Source: Frigoribacterium sp. ACAM 257 (GTDB lineage Bacteria > Actinomycetota > Actinomycetes > Actinomycetales > Microbacteriaceae). From it: 64,000 nt of DNA. Within the stretch, counting starts at the first letter, position 1; every line of letters begins with the position of its first letter. Made by a program: the position numbers and the translations under genes. Location of the stretch: assembly GCF_007954365.1 (NCBI RefSeq), contig NZ_VOLO01000001.1, positions 248,001-312,000 on the forward strand, given 5' to 3'. Shown here one piece after another: positions 16,375 to 24,129 of this stretch. Below the pieces are notes generated by a model. It was not told the origin of the DNA, made no database searches, and worked only from the letters and a program-made list of their open reading frames with translations.

Positions 16375-17064
16375 ATGGCTCAGAAGTCCAAGGCGTACCG
16401 CGCCGCCGCCGAGAAGATCGAGGCCGGCAAGTTCTACAGCACCAGCGAGGCCGTCGCCGTCGCTCGTGAGACCGGCTCCAAGAAGTTCGACTCCACGGTC
16501 GAGGTCGCGCTGAAGCTCGGCGTCGACCCGCGCAAGGCGGACCAGATGGTGCGCGGCACCGTGATCCTCCCGCACGGCACGGGCAAGACCGCCCGCGTCA
16601 TCGTCTTCGCCACGGGTGCTGCGGCCGAGGCCGCCATCGCCGCCGGTGCGGACGAGGTCGGCGGCGACGAGCTCATCGAGAAGGTCGCGGGCGGCTACAC
16701 GTCGTTCGACTCGGCCGTCTCTACGCCCGAGCTCATGGGCAAGGTCGGCCGCCTCGGAAAGGTCCTCGGACCCCGTGGCCTCATGCCCAACCCGAAGACG
16801 GGCACCGTGACCCCCAACGTCGCGCAGGCCGTCAACGACATCAAGGGCGGAAAGATCGAGTTCCGTGTCGACAAGCACGCCAACGTGCACTTCGTCATCG
16901 GCAAGGCCGGCTTCTCGGAAGAGCAGCTGAACACCAACCTCGACGCCGCCCTCGACGAGGTCGTCCGTCTGAAGCCGTCCTCCTCCAAGGGCCGCTACAT
17001 CACCAAGGGCACGCTGTCGACGACCTTCGGTCCCGGCATCCCCCTCGACATCAACGTCTTCTAG
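16375..17064 (+). CDS. rplA: 50S ribosomal protein L1
   Basis: L1 binds 23S rRNA at the E-site stalk and in many bacteria represses its own operon mRNA. The 229-residue product shows [19 protein letters not shown] and the signature [17 protein letters not shown]; domain I closes with [16 protein letters not shown]. The ATG at 16375 follows GAAGAGG. A terminator hairpin lies 48 bases downstream, so the operon ends here and rplJ-rplL are about 19 kb away. Confidence 0.98.
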   Translation: MAQKSKAYRAAAEKIEAGKFYSTSEAVAVARETGSKKFDSTVEVALKLGVDPRKADQMVRGTVILPHGTGKTARVIVFATGAAAEAAIAAGADEVGGDELIEKVAGGYTSFDSAVSTPELMGKVGRLGKVLGPRGLMPNPKTGTVTPNVAQAVNDIKGGKIEFRVDKHANVHFVIGKAGFSEEQLNTNLDAALDEVVRLKPSSSKGRYITKGTLSTTFGPGIPLDINVF

Positions 17065-17112
17065 GCCGCAGCTGCCCAGGCAGCGCACCTCGATCACCTG
17101 ATCGTCACGACA

Positions 17113-17140
17113 GGCCGTCCCGCTCTCGAGCGGGGCGGCC
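17113..17140 (+). terminator. intrinsic terminator after rplA
   Basis: GGCCGTCCCGCT pairs with AGCGGGGCGGCC (one G-U pair) around CTCG, then TTCGTCGTCC. This is the usual short, GC-rich actinobacterial form. Confidence 0.75.
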
Positions 17141-17196
17141 TTCGTCGTCCCTGCGCCCGCACCGCCGGCGCCCGCACCCTCCGCACCTACACCTGT

Positions 17197-17420
17197 CGTT
17201 CCCGCGTGCACCCGTGGGCGCGCGCGAGAGTCCGCGCGGGTTCCGCGGGTCTCGGCGCGATCGCCCGCGTCAGGCGAACGGGGCGCCGTCGTCGTGCCCC
17301 CGCGCCCGCACCTGCCGCGCCTGCATCCGTCGTTCCCGCGGACACCCCGCGTTCCCGTGTGCACCCGTCGGCGCGCGCGAGGGTCCGCGCGGGTTCCGCG
17401 GGTTCCGCGGGTTCCGCGGG
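17197..17420. repeat. 54-bp imperfect direct repeat plus GTTCCGCGG array in a gene-free spacer
   Basis: 17197-17250 and 17350-17403 match at 51 of 54 positions, 153 bp apart; both run from CGTTCCCG through CGGGTTCCGCGGGT. A third partial copy of the first ten bases sits at 17333. The second copy leads into consecutive GTTCCGCGG units to about 17420. The spacer from 17065 to 17491 contains no other gene that I can support. Confidence 0.7.
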
Positions 17421-17491
17421 TGTCGCTGGGGTCAGCCGCGCCCGGCGCGCACGGCGAGCACGAGGAGGCGCGGGTGCGGCACCATGGAGAC

Positions 17492-18067
17492 GTGACCGTC
17501 ACCGCCCGCCCCGCCACCGCCTCCGACGCCCCGGCCCTCGCCTCCGTGGCGGCTCTCACGTTTCCCCTGGCCTGCCCGCCCGGCACCGACCTGGCCGACA
17601 TCGCCCGGTTCGTGACGACGGTGCTGAGCGAGCGGCGGTTCGACGAGTACCTCGCCGATCCGACTCGGCACGTGCTCGCCCTGGAGGACGACGCGGTCGC
17701 ACCCGCGACCCCGCTGCTCGGGACCCCGCTGCTCGGGACCCCGCTGCTCGGGTACGCGATGCTCGTCACGGGCGACCCTGCCGACGCCGACGTGGCGGCC
17801 GTGGTCGCCGCCCGCCCCGCCGTCGAGCTGAGCAAGCTCTACGTGGCCCCTGACGCCCACGGGCAGGGTGCGGCGCGCGTGCTCATGGAGGCGACGCTGG
17901 CGACGGCCAGGTCGACCGGCGCCTCCTCGATCTGGCTGGGCGTGAACCAGCAGAACCTGCGGGCCCAGGCCTTCTACGCCAAGCACGGGTTCGAGGGGGC
18001 CGGCACCAAGCGGTTCACCGTGGGCACGGAGACCCACGACGACTTCGTGCTCGTGCGCGCGCTCTAG
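17492..18067 (+). CDS. GNAT-family N-acetyltransferase
   Basis: A 191-residue acyl-CoA-dependent acetyltransferase. The core is ELSKLYVAPDAHGQGAARVL, where the Q/R-x-x-G-x-A loop binds coenzyme A pyrophosphate, followed by SIWLGVNQQNLRAQAFYAKH and a C-terminal beta-strand. N-terminal RPATASDAPALASVAA is the usual family opening. Residues 72-86 are three TPLLG repeats encoded by three identical 15-base units, an odd insertion in the strand before motif A. The GTG start is tentative because no clear ribosome binding site is present. The substrate is unknown. Confidence 0.85.
   Translation: MTVTARPATASDAPALASVAALTFPLACPPGTDLADIARFVTTVLSERRFDEYLADPTRHVLALEDDAVAPATPLLGTPLLGTPLLGYAMLVTGDPADADVAAVVAARPAVELSKLYVAPDAHGQGAARVLMEATLATARSTGASSIWLGVNQQNLRAQAFYAKHGFEGAGTKRFTVGTETHDDFVLVRAL
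17707..17751. repeat. in-frame 15-bp tandem repeat, three copies
   Basis: GACCCCGCTGCTCGG occurs three times without a mismatch inside the GNAT gene. Gain or loss of one unit keeps the frame, so protein length could vary between strains. Confidence 0.9.
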
Positions 18068-18095
18068 GCCGCGCAGCGGACCCCGGGCGAGGTCG

Positions 18096-19061
18096 TCACT
18101 CGTCCGCCACGCGCAGCACCAGCTTGCCCCGCGTGTGGTTCTGCTCGAGACGGCTGTGGGCGTCGGCGGCGTCGGCCAGGTCGTAGATGTCGTCGACGTG
18201 CACGCGCAGGTCGCCGGAGTCGATGAGGCGGGAGAGCACCGCGAGGGTCGCCGCGTCGGGGCAGACGGCGAAGCCCGTGGACCGGACGCCCTTCGCCTCG
18301 GCCTTGGCCGCGAAGGCGCGCCACGACCGGAGCGGAGCGTGCACGGCGAGGCCGCCCGGCCGCAGCACGGCCAGGGACTGCGCGGCGACGTCGTCGTCGT
18401 CGACCAGGCCGATGACGACGTCGACGTCGCGGACGCTGCGGGAGAGCTCGACGGAGCCGTAGTCGACGACCTCGTCGGCACCGAGGTCACGCAGCCAGCC
18501 GCTGTTGCGCTGCGACCCGGTGGCGACGACGTGCGCGCCGAAGTACGACGCGAGCTGCACGGCGAAGTGCCCCACGCCTCCGGCGCCGGCCTGGACGAGC
18601 ACCCGCTGGCCCTCGTGCGCCTTGGCCACCTCGACGACCATGCCCCAGGCGGTCAGGGCAGCGAGCGGGACGCCGGCGGCCTCGACGTGCGAGAGCGTCG
18701 CGGGCTTCCGGGCGAGGGAGGTGGCAGGCACGCTGATGTACTCGGCGTACGTGCCGCTCGTGTGCGGGAACGCGGCCATGCCGAAGACCTCGTCGCCCGG
18801 GCGCAGCGGGTGGGCGGCGTACGGAGCCTCGACGACGACGCCGCTGAAGTCGTGGCCGAGCACCGCCGGCCAGGTGCGGACGGCGCCGCTGTCGGCGCGA
18901 CCGGAGCGGGCCTCGGCGTCGACCCGGTTGACGCCGGCGGCGTGCACCGCGACCAGCACGTCCGAGCCGACGCGGCAGGGCCACGGCAGGTCCGCCGCGA
19001 CCAGCTCCTCGGGCCCTCCGGTCTTCTCGATCACCATGGCACGCATCGTCGTGTGCGTCAT
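18096..19061 (-). CDS. zinc-independent quinone oxidoreductase / MDR-family NADP-dependent oxidoreductase
   Basis: A 321-residue medium-chain dehydrogenase/reductase. The N-terminal GroES-like domain contains VHAAGVNRVDAEARSG and LGHDFSGVVVE. The Rossmann domain has the nucleotide loop VLVQAGAGGVGHFAVQLA. The cysteines that bind structural and catalytic zinc in alcohol dehydrogenases are absent, as in quinone oxidoreductases. The C-terminal HTRGKLVL is typical. Ribosome binding site AGAGGAG precedes ATG 19061. It is divergent from the Pr6Pr gene. A role in reducing quinones or enones is the family expectation only. Confidence 0.88.
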   Translation of the reverse strand: MTHTTMRAMVIEKTGGPEELVAADLPWPCRVGSDVLVAVHAAGVNRVDAEARSGRADSGAVRTWPAVLGHDFSGVVVEAPYAAHPLRPGDEVFGMAAFPHTSGTYAEYISVPATSLARKPATLSHVEAAGVPLAALTAWGMVVEVAKAHEGQRVLVQAGAGGVGHFAVQLASYFGAHVVATGSQRNSGWLRDLGADEVVDYGSVELSRSVRDVDVVIGLVDDDDVAAQSLAVLRPGGLAVHAPLRSWRAFAAKAEAKGVRSTGFAVCPDAATLAVLSRLIDSGDLRVHVDDIYDLADAADAHSRLEQNHTRGKLVLRVADE

Positions 19062-19171
19062 CGGGCTCCTCTGTCCGTCCACGGCGCCCCGCCGGGGCGC
19101 CCGTCACCCCAGTGTCGACAGCGGATGAGTCGGTCGTGTTTCACGGGTGTCACCGTCTGGCGAAACCTCGC

Positions 19172-19186
19172 TACGGTGACGTCATG
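19172..19186 (+). promoter_or_regulatory. leaderless -10 box and ATG start
   Basis: TACGGT at 19172-19177, six bases, ATG at 19184; no ribosome binding site. Confidence 0.65.
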
Positions 19187-19897
19187 ACACCCTCGACGCC
19201 CGCCGCTGCGACCACCGTCCCCGCCGTCGTGCCCGCGACCGTGCGACTGCTCGCGGCCCTGGCCGTGGTCGCGGCCGTCGTGGGCCAGTGGGTGCGGAGC
19301 GTCGAGAGCCCCGTGTACCAGTTCGCGAACTTCTTCGGCTACTTCACGATCCAGTCGAACCTGATCGCCGCGGTGGCGTTCGTCGTCGGCGCGGTGTTCC
19401 TGCTGCGCCGCCGGGCCGCGCCCGAGTGGAGCATCGTGCTTCGCGGCGCCGCCGCGACCTACATGGTCACGACCGGCATCGTCTACAACCTGCTGCTCAC
19501 GAACGCGGCCCTGGACAACTCGTTCAACGTGCAGTGGTCGAACGACGTGCTCCACAAGTGGATGCCGCTCTTCGCGCTGCTCGACTGGGTGCTGGTCGGC
19601 GACCGGGGGCGCATCGCGTGGCGTCGGCTCTGGGTGTTCCTTGTCTACCCGCTGGTCTGGGTCGTCGTGGTGCTGCTGCGCGCGCAGTCGTTCGTGCCGT
19701 ACCCGTTCCTCGACGTCGAGCGCCTCGGCGCGGGCGGGGTCGCGGTCTGGTGCCTGGTCATCGCCGTCGTGATCGTGGGGCTGAGCGCCCTCGTCATCGT
19801 GCTGAGCCGGGTGCGGGTGCTCGGGGTCGACCACGGGGGAGCAGCCCGACGCAGCGAGCCACGCCGCCGCGACGCGGCTCAGCGCAGCGGGTCGTAG
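19184..19897 (+). CDS. Pr6Pr-family membrane protein
   Basis: A 237-residue protein with six membrane segments. Between the first two is the motif YFTIQSNLIAAVAF, between the third and fourth are TGIVYNLLL and DVLHKWMPLFALLDW, and a YPLVWVV segment follows. These Asn/His/Asp positions and the six-helix plan match the Pr6Pr (FAR-17a/AIG1-like) family, whose eukaryotic relatives include fatty-acid-ester hydrolases with Thr/His catalytic residues. The bacterial function is unproven. The last 19 bases overlap the convergent nuclease gene. Confidence 0.8.
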   Translation: MTPSTPAAATTVPAVVPATVRLLAALAVVAAVVGQWVRSVESPVYQFANFFGYFTIQSNLIAAVAFVVGAVFLLRRRAAPEWSIVLRGAAATYMVTTGIVYNLLLTNAALDNSFNVQWSNDVLHKWMPLFALLDWVLVGDRGRIAWRRLWVFLVYPLVWVVVVLLRAQSFVPYPFLDVERLGAGGVAVWCLVIAVVIVGLSALVIVLSRVRVLGVDHGGAARRSEPRRRDAAQRSGS

Positions 19898-20592
19898 GGC
19901 GGCGGCTCGTAGGCCCGGACGCCGGGGGCGAACGGGTCGACCGGGGCCTGGCGCGCGAGGGTGTCGAGCACGGTGTCGGCGAGGCCCACGAGGCGGTGGA
20001 TCTCGTCGTCGTCGCGGTCGACCCACCGGCACTGCGGCACGGAGTCGACGGGGACGAAGTCGAGGTGCTGCTCCCACACGACGAGGGTGCGCTCGGCACC
20101 GAGGACGTACTGCTGCCAGAACACCTGCCGCAGGTACGAGCGCGGGATGCTCGTCCAGGCCTTCTTCGTGGTCTTGATCTCGCAGAGCTCCACGGTGCCG
20201 TCGTCGCGCACGGCCACGCCGTCGGGCGTCGCGAGGTGTCGCTGCTGCTCGTGGGCGTGGAACAGCTTCGAGCTCGGCGCGATGCGGTGCTCGGACAGCA
20301 CCCAGCGGGCGATCTCCGGCTCGCGGGCACGACCGTGGTCGGTGTAGGCGTTGCCGCCGAAGCCGTTGCCGTACAGCTTGTCGAGCACGACGGCCTGCAC
20401 GGCGCGGGGGCTCGAGAGCCGCGCGACGTCGGTGGCCGTGATGCCGCGGCTGCGGGCACGCAGCCACGCGATGCGGTCGGTCGAGTCGGCGAGCACGCGG
20501 AGCTCGTGCGCCGGACGGCGCGGAGCCGGGGGAGGCGCGGCGAGGGTCTCGTCGTCGTCCCAGAGCGAGAGCATGGGCTGGACGACGGACAT
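19879..20592 (-). CDS. YqaJ/lambda-exonuclease-type nuclease
   Basis: A 237-residue PD-(D/E)XK nuclease of the YqaJ recombinase family. In order: RSRGITATDVARL, the Arg/Glu pair in HGRAREPEIARWV, ATPDGVA with the metal-binding Asp, the ELCEIKTTKKAW core with E and K, and LRQVFWQQYVLGAERTLVV with the conserved Gln. In phages such proteins resect DNA ends for recombination. No partner annealing protein or prophage genes are nearby, and in Microbacteriaceae the gene occurs as a stable chromosomal single gene. It overlaps the Pr6Pr gene tail to tail. Confidence 0.82.
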   Translation of the reverse strand: MSVVQPMLSLWDDDETLAAPPPAPRRPAHELRVLADSTDRIAWLRARSRGITATDVARLSSPRAVQAVVLDKLYGNGFGGNAYTDHGRAREPEIARWVLSEHRIAPSSKLFHAHEQQRHLATPDGVAVRDDGTVELCEIKTTKKAWTSIPRSYLRQVFWQQYVLGAERTLVVWEQHLDFVPVDSVPQCRWVDRDDDEIHRLVGLADTVLDTLARQAPVDPFAPGVRAYEPPPYDPLR

Positions 20593-20692
20593 GCCTCCAT
20601 TGTCGCTCGTGACCGGGGCAGGTCGCGACAGGGCGCCTCCTCGTGTCGGCGCCGGTCGGCGCCGGTCTGCGACAGTCGGCGTCGGCCGGGCG

Positions 20693-21883
20693 TCAGACCG
20701 CGGCGGCGAGCTCGTCGATGGCGGCGGGGGAGAGCGCGTGGTGGATCGCGAGCATGCTGGCGCCGATCACGGCCGCCCTCTGGCCCGAGCGCGACTGGAC
20801 GATGCTCAGGTGCTCGGTGGCCAGCGGCATCGAGCGCGAGTAGACCACCTCGCGGACGCCGGCGATGAGGTGCTCGCCGGCCTGGGCCATCGAGCCGCCG
20901 ATCGCGATCGTCGACGGGTTGATGAGGTTGACGCACGCCGTCAGCACCTCGCCGATGTCCCGTCCGGCCTGGCGGACGGCCTGGATGGCGTCGATGTCGC
21001 CCCCGCGCACGAGGTCGATCACCTCGGCGCCGCCGGCGACGTCGTGGCCCTCACGGCGGAGGGCGGCCGCGATGGCCGGTCCCGAGGCGACGGCCTCGAG
21101 GCAGCCCACGTTGCCGCAGTGGCACGCGATGCCGGCGCCGCGCGGCACCTGGACGTGGCCGATGTCGCCCGCGATGCCCTGGGCGCCGCGCTGCAGCCGG
21201 CCGCCCGAGATGATGCCGGAGCCGATGCCCGTGGCGACCTTGACGAAGAGGAAGTGGTCGACGTCCGGCCACGCGAAGCTGCGCTCGCCCAGGGCCATGA
21301 TGTTGACGTCGTTGTCGACCAGGACCGGCACGTCGAGGTGGCCGCGCACCCACCCGGGGACGTCGAAGCCGTCCCAGCCGGGCATGATCGGCGGGTTCAC
21401 GGGCCGGCCGGTGCTGAACTGCACGGGGCCGGGGAGCCCGATGCCGACCCCGATCAGGTCGCGGCGGCTGCGTCCGAGCTCGGCGAGCAGGGCGTCCGCC
21501 TCGGCCACCATCGTCGCGAGCACCGGCTCGGGTCCGTCGGCGATGTCGAGCAGCGAGCGTCGCCCGATGAGCGTCTCTCCGACGAGGTCGGTGAGCACGA
21601 GGTTGAGGTGGCCGGCGCCGAAGTCGGCCCCGAGCACGACCCGGGCCGACGGCACGAGGGCGACGCGGGAGGGCGGGCGACCGCCCGTCGAGACGGCGTC
21701 GGCGAAGGGCCCGACGAGCCCGAGCTCGACGAGGGCGTCGAGCCGCAGCCCGACGGTCGACCGGGCGAGACCGGTCATCGCGGCGAGCTCGGCGCGGGTG
21801 CGCGGGCGGCCGTCGCGCAGCAGCTGGAAGAGCTCGCTGGCGCCGGTGCCGCCGAGCGCGGACGACCGCGTCGTGTCGGACAT
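20693..21883 (-). CDS. ROK-family transcriptional repressor
   Basis: A 396-residue regulator. Residues 15-75 form a winged HTH (RTRAELAAMTGLARSTVGLR). The ROK sugar-kinase-like domain follows, with VVLGADFGAGHLNLVLTDL, GVGIGLPGPV, VDNDVNIMALGE and the zinc-type cysteine cluster CHCGNVGCLEA preceded by GHVQVP. Such proteins bind a sugar or sugar derivative and release the operator. It is divergent from the carbohydrate operon starting at 22059; the 175-bp spacer contains the operon promoter and an inverted repeat over its -35 box, so it is the probable local repressor. Confidence 0.93.
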   Translation of the reverse strand: MSDTTRSSALGGTGASELFQLLRDGRPRTRAELAAMTGLARSTVGLRLDALVELGLVGPFADAVSTGGRPPSRVALVPSARVVLGADFGAGHLNLVLTDLVGETLIGRRSLLDIADGPEPVLATMVAEADALLAELGRSRRDLIGVGIGLPGPVQFSTGRPVNPPIMPGWDGFDVPGWVRGHLDVPVLVDNDVNIMALGERSFAWPDVDHFLFVKVATGIGSGIISGGRLQRGAQGIAGDIGHVQVPRGAGIACHCGNVGCLEAVASGPAIAAALRREGHDVAGGAEVIDLVRGGDIDAIQAVRQAGRDIGEVLTACVNLINPSTIAIGGSMAQAGEHLIAGVREVVYSRSMPLATEHLSIVQSRSGQRAAVIGASMLAIHHALSPAAIDELAAAV

Positions 21884-21942
21884 GCTGAGCAGTAAAGCAC
21901 AGGGCGAGGCGACTGCCGAGACAAGGGCGCCGATCGATGACG

Positions 21943-21979
21943 ACTTTTGCTTGCGCTCCGACAGAAGTGGTCCTATGGT
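21943..21979 (+). promoter_or_regulatory. promoter and candidate ROK operator of the carbohydrate operon
   Basis: TTGCGC (21951-21956), 17 bases, TATGGT (21974-21979) is a good housekeeping promoter. The arms ACTTTTG (21943-21949) and CAGAAGT (21962-21968) form an inverted repeat with one mismatch that brackets the -35 box, as expected of a repressor site. Confidence 0.6.
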
Positions 21980-22058
21980 CGGTCTCGATCAGCGGTGATC
22001 GACTCCCCACGAGGGGCAGCGACGCCGTACTCGCCCCACTCGAAGAGGAGTCCCCCTG

Positions 22059-22796
22059 GTGACATCACCGATCTCGGTCCAGCTCTACACGGTCAGGGAC
22101 GCCATCGCGGCCGACCTGCCCGGCACCCTCCAGCGCCTCGCCGACATCGGCTACACGCAGGTCGAGCCGTGGGGCTTCGTCGAGCGCGTCGAGGAGTACG
22201 CCGAGGCGCTGCCCGCCGCCGGCCTCACCGCGCCGAGCGCCCACGCCAAGCTCGTCGGCCAGGACCTCGAGCCGATCTTCGCCGCAGCCGTCCGGCTCGG
22301 CGTGGGCACCGTCATCGACCCGCACATCGACGAGACGCGCTGGGTGACCCGCGAGGACGTCGAGGCGATCGCCGCCGAGTTCGTCGCGATCTCCGACGCC
22401 GCAGCGGCCCACGGCCTCTCGGTCGGCTACCACAACCACGAGTTCGAGCTCGAGTCCGTCATCGACGGCACCCCTGCCCTCGAGATCTTCGCCGCGGCCC
22501 TGCCGGCCGGCGTCGTCCTCGAGATCGACACCTACTGGGTCGAGGTCGGCGGCGTCGACGCTGCCGAGCTGCTGGCCCGTCTCGGCGACCAGGTGCAGTT
22601 CCTGCACGTCAAGGACGGCCCCAAGAGCAAGGACGACTCCGAGCAGGTCGCCGTCGGCAAGGGCGTCATGCCCGTCCGCGACATCCTCCGGGCCGCCCCG
22701 CAGGCCCTCGCCGTCGTCGAGCTCGACGACACCCGCGGCGACGTGTTCACCGCCCTGACCGACAGCTACGAGTTCCTGCAGGGAGTCCGCGCATGA
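22059..22796 (+). CDS. sugar phosphate isomerase/epimerase-family TIM barrel (first copy)
   Basis: A 245-residue xylose-isomerase-like TIM barrel. Metal-binding positions are visible as the Glu of QVEPWGF, the His of DPHIDE, HNHEFE (His-Asn-His then Glu), the Asp of LEIDTYWVEVGG, HVKDG and the final Glu of VVELDD. The family isomerises or epimerises sugars and cyclitols and also includes lyases of 3-keto-glycosides. Ribosome binding site GAGGAG lies ten bases before the GTG. It is the first gene of the operon and overlaps the next by four bases. Confidence 0.88.
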   Translation: MTSPISVQLYTVRDAIAADLPGTLQRLADIGYTQVEPWGFVERVEEYAEALPAAGLTAPSAHAKLVGQDLEPIFAAAVRLGVGTVIDPHIDETRWVTREDVEAIAAEFVAISDAAAAHGLSVGYHNHEFELESVIDGTPALEIFAAALPAGVVLEIDTYWVEVGGVDAAELLARLGDQVQFLHVKDGPKSKDDSEQVAVGKGVMPVRDILRAAPQALAVVELDDTRGDVFTALTDSYEFLQGVRA

Positions 22797-23941
22797 CCGA
22801 CACCGCCACGACCGCCGACACCGTCGCCTCCCGCGACGCCCGCACAGGCCCAGTCGGGGTCGGCGTGATCGGCGCCGGAGTGATCAGCGACCAGTACCTC
22901 GGCAACCTGACGAAGTTCCCCGACCTCGAGGTGCTCTTCGTCGCCGACATCGACGAGCCCCGGGCCGCGGCCCAGGCCGAGAAGTGGGGCGTGCCCGGCA
23001 GCGGCTCGGTCGACGAGCTGCTCGCCCACGACGGCGTCGAGATCGTCGTGAACCTCACTATCCCTGCCGCCCACGTCGAGGTCGCGCTGAAGGCCGTCGC
23101 AGCCGGCAAGCACGTCTGGGGCGAGAAGCCCTACGCCCTCGACCGCGAGAGCGGCGCCCGTCTGCTGCAGGCCGCGAAGAAGGCGGGGGTGCGGGTCGCC
23201 GTCGCTCCCGACACGTTCCTCGGGTCGGGCATCCAGACCGGGCTCCGCGTCGTCCGTCGCGGCGACATCGGCACGCCCCTCACCGGCCTGACGCTGTTCC
23301 AGGTGCCCGGCCCGGAGTCGTGGCACCCGAGCCCCGAGTTCTTGTTCGCCTACGGTGCCGGTCCCATGTTCGACGTCGGCCCTTACTACCTGACGACCCT
23401 CGTGCAGGTCTTCGGCCCGGTCGCGAAGGTGACGGCCACCTCCTCGAAGGCCCGCGAGACGCGCGTCATCGGCTCCGGCCCCAAGGCGGGCACCGAGTTC
23501 CCCGTCGAGGTGCCCACGCACATCAGCGCCCTGCTGCAGTTCGAGAACGGCGCGAGCGCGCAGGCCGTCTTCAGCTTCGACTCGAAGCTGGCCCGTGCCG
23601 GGTTCGTCGAGATCGCGGGCACCGAGGGCACCGCCGTCTTCCCCGACCCGAACGAGTTCGAGGGCGACACCGTCGTGCACACCGGCGGCGAGGAGCCGAC
23701 CGTCGTGCCCGCCTCCGGCTCGACGTTCACCCGCGGCACCGGCGTGGCCGAGCTCGCCCAGGCGATCCGCGAGGGCCGTCGCGAGCGCGTCCCCGGCGAG
23801 CTGGCGTTCCACGTGCTCGACGTCATGGTCTCGCTGGCCGAGTCGGCCGAGCGCGGCGAGGGCGTCGTCGTCGAGTCGTCGCTCGAGCCCACGCCCGAGC
23901 TGCCAGAGGACTGGGACCCGTCCGTCCCGACCCTCGGCTGA
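22793..23941 (+). CDS. Gfo/Idh/MocA-family oxidoreductase (first copy)
   Basis: A 382-residue NAD(P)-dependent sugar dehydrogenase. The Rossmann motif GVGVIGAGVIS starts near residue 22, and the family lysine is in GKHVWGEKPYALD (EKP). The C-terminal domain carries DVGPYYLTTLVQVFG, the position of the catalytic His/Tyr region; here the usual DxGxH reads DVGPY, so the general base may be Tyr. The ATG overlaps the preceding stop (ATGA). It is likely to oxidise the imported sugar at C2 or C3 or reduce a keto sugar, in step with the isomerase-like enzymes. Confidence 0.9.
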   Translation: MTDTATTADTVASRDARTGPVGVGVIGAGVISDQYLGNLTKFPDLEVLFVADIDEPRAAAQAEKWGVPGSGSVDELLAHDGVEIVVNLTIPAAHVEVALKAVAAGKHVWGEKPYALDRESGARLLQAAKKAGVRVAVAPDTFLGSGIQTGLRVVRRGDIGTPLTGLTLFQVPGPESWHPSPEFLFAYGAGPMFDVGPYYLTTLVQVFGPVAKVTATSSKARETRVIGSGPKAGTEFPVEVPTHISALLQFENGASAQAVFSFDSKLARAGFVEIAGTEGTAVFPDPNEFEGDTVVHTGGEEPTVVPASGSTFTRGTGVAELAQAIREGRRERVPGELAFHVLDVMVSLAESAERGEGVVVESSLEPTPELPEDWDPSVPTLG

Positions 23942-23947
23942 GCCGTC

Positions 23948-23981
23948 GGCGGGCCGGCCTCGACGACGAGGCCGGCCCGCC
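23948..23981 (+). terminator. intercistronic stem-loop, 15-bp perfect stem
   Basis: GGCGGGCCGGCCTCG (23948-23962) pairs exactly with CGAGGCCGGCCCGCC (23967-23981) around ACGA. It lies between the dehydrogenase and the binding-protein gene. It may partly end transcription or protect a processed mRNA so that the binding protein is made in excess. Confidence 0.6.
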
Positions 23982-24015
23982 ACCGGGACACCGTCCCCCC
24001 TCCACTTTCCCTCCC

Positions 24016-24079
24016 GAAGCACCGAAGCACCGAAGCACCGAAGCACCGAAGCACCACAGCACCACAGCACCACAGCACT
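24016..24079. repeat. 8-bp tandem repeat: five GAAGCACC and three ACAGCACC/T
   Basis: Eight consecutive 8-bp units at 24016-24079, 50 bp before the start of the binding-protein gene and therefore in its mRNA leader. The first five are identical, the last three share AGCAC. Slippage could alter leader length. Confidence 0.9.
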
Positions 24080-24129
24080 TCCCCCGCTCGATGAAGAGAC
24101 CTCTCGAAGATGAGAAACCAGGAGAAGAC

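Noticed and set aside
19879-20592. Prophage or phage recombination module around the YqaJ-type nuclease
   Set aside because: No annealing protein, integrase, capsid or other phage gene is adjacent; the flanking genes are ordinary chromosomal ones.
24016-24079. CRISPR array
   Set aside because: Units are 8 bp, directly adjacent, with no spacers and no cas genes in the window.
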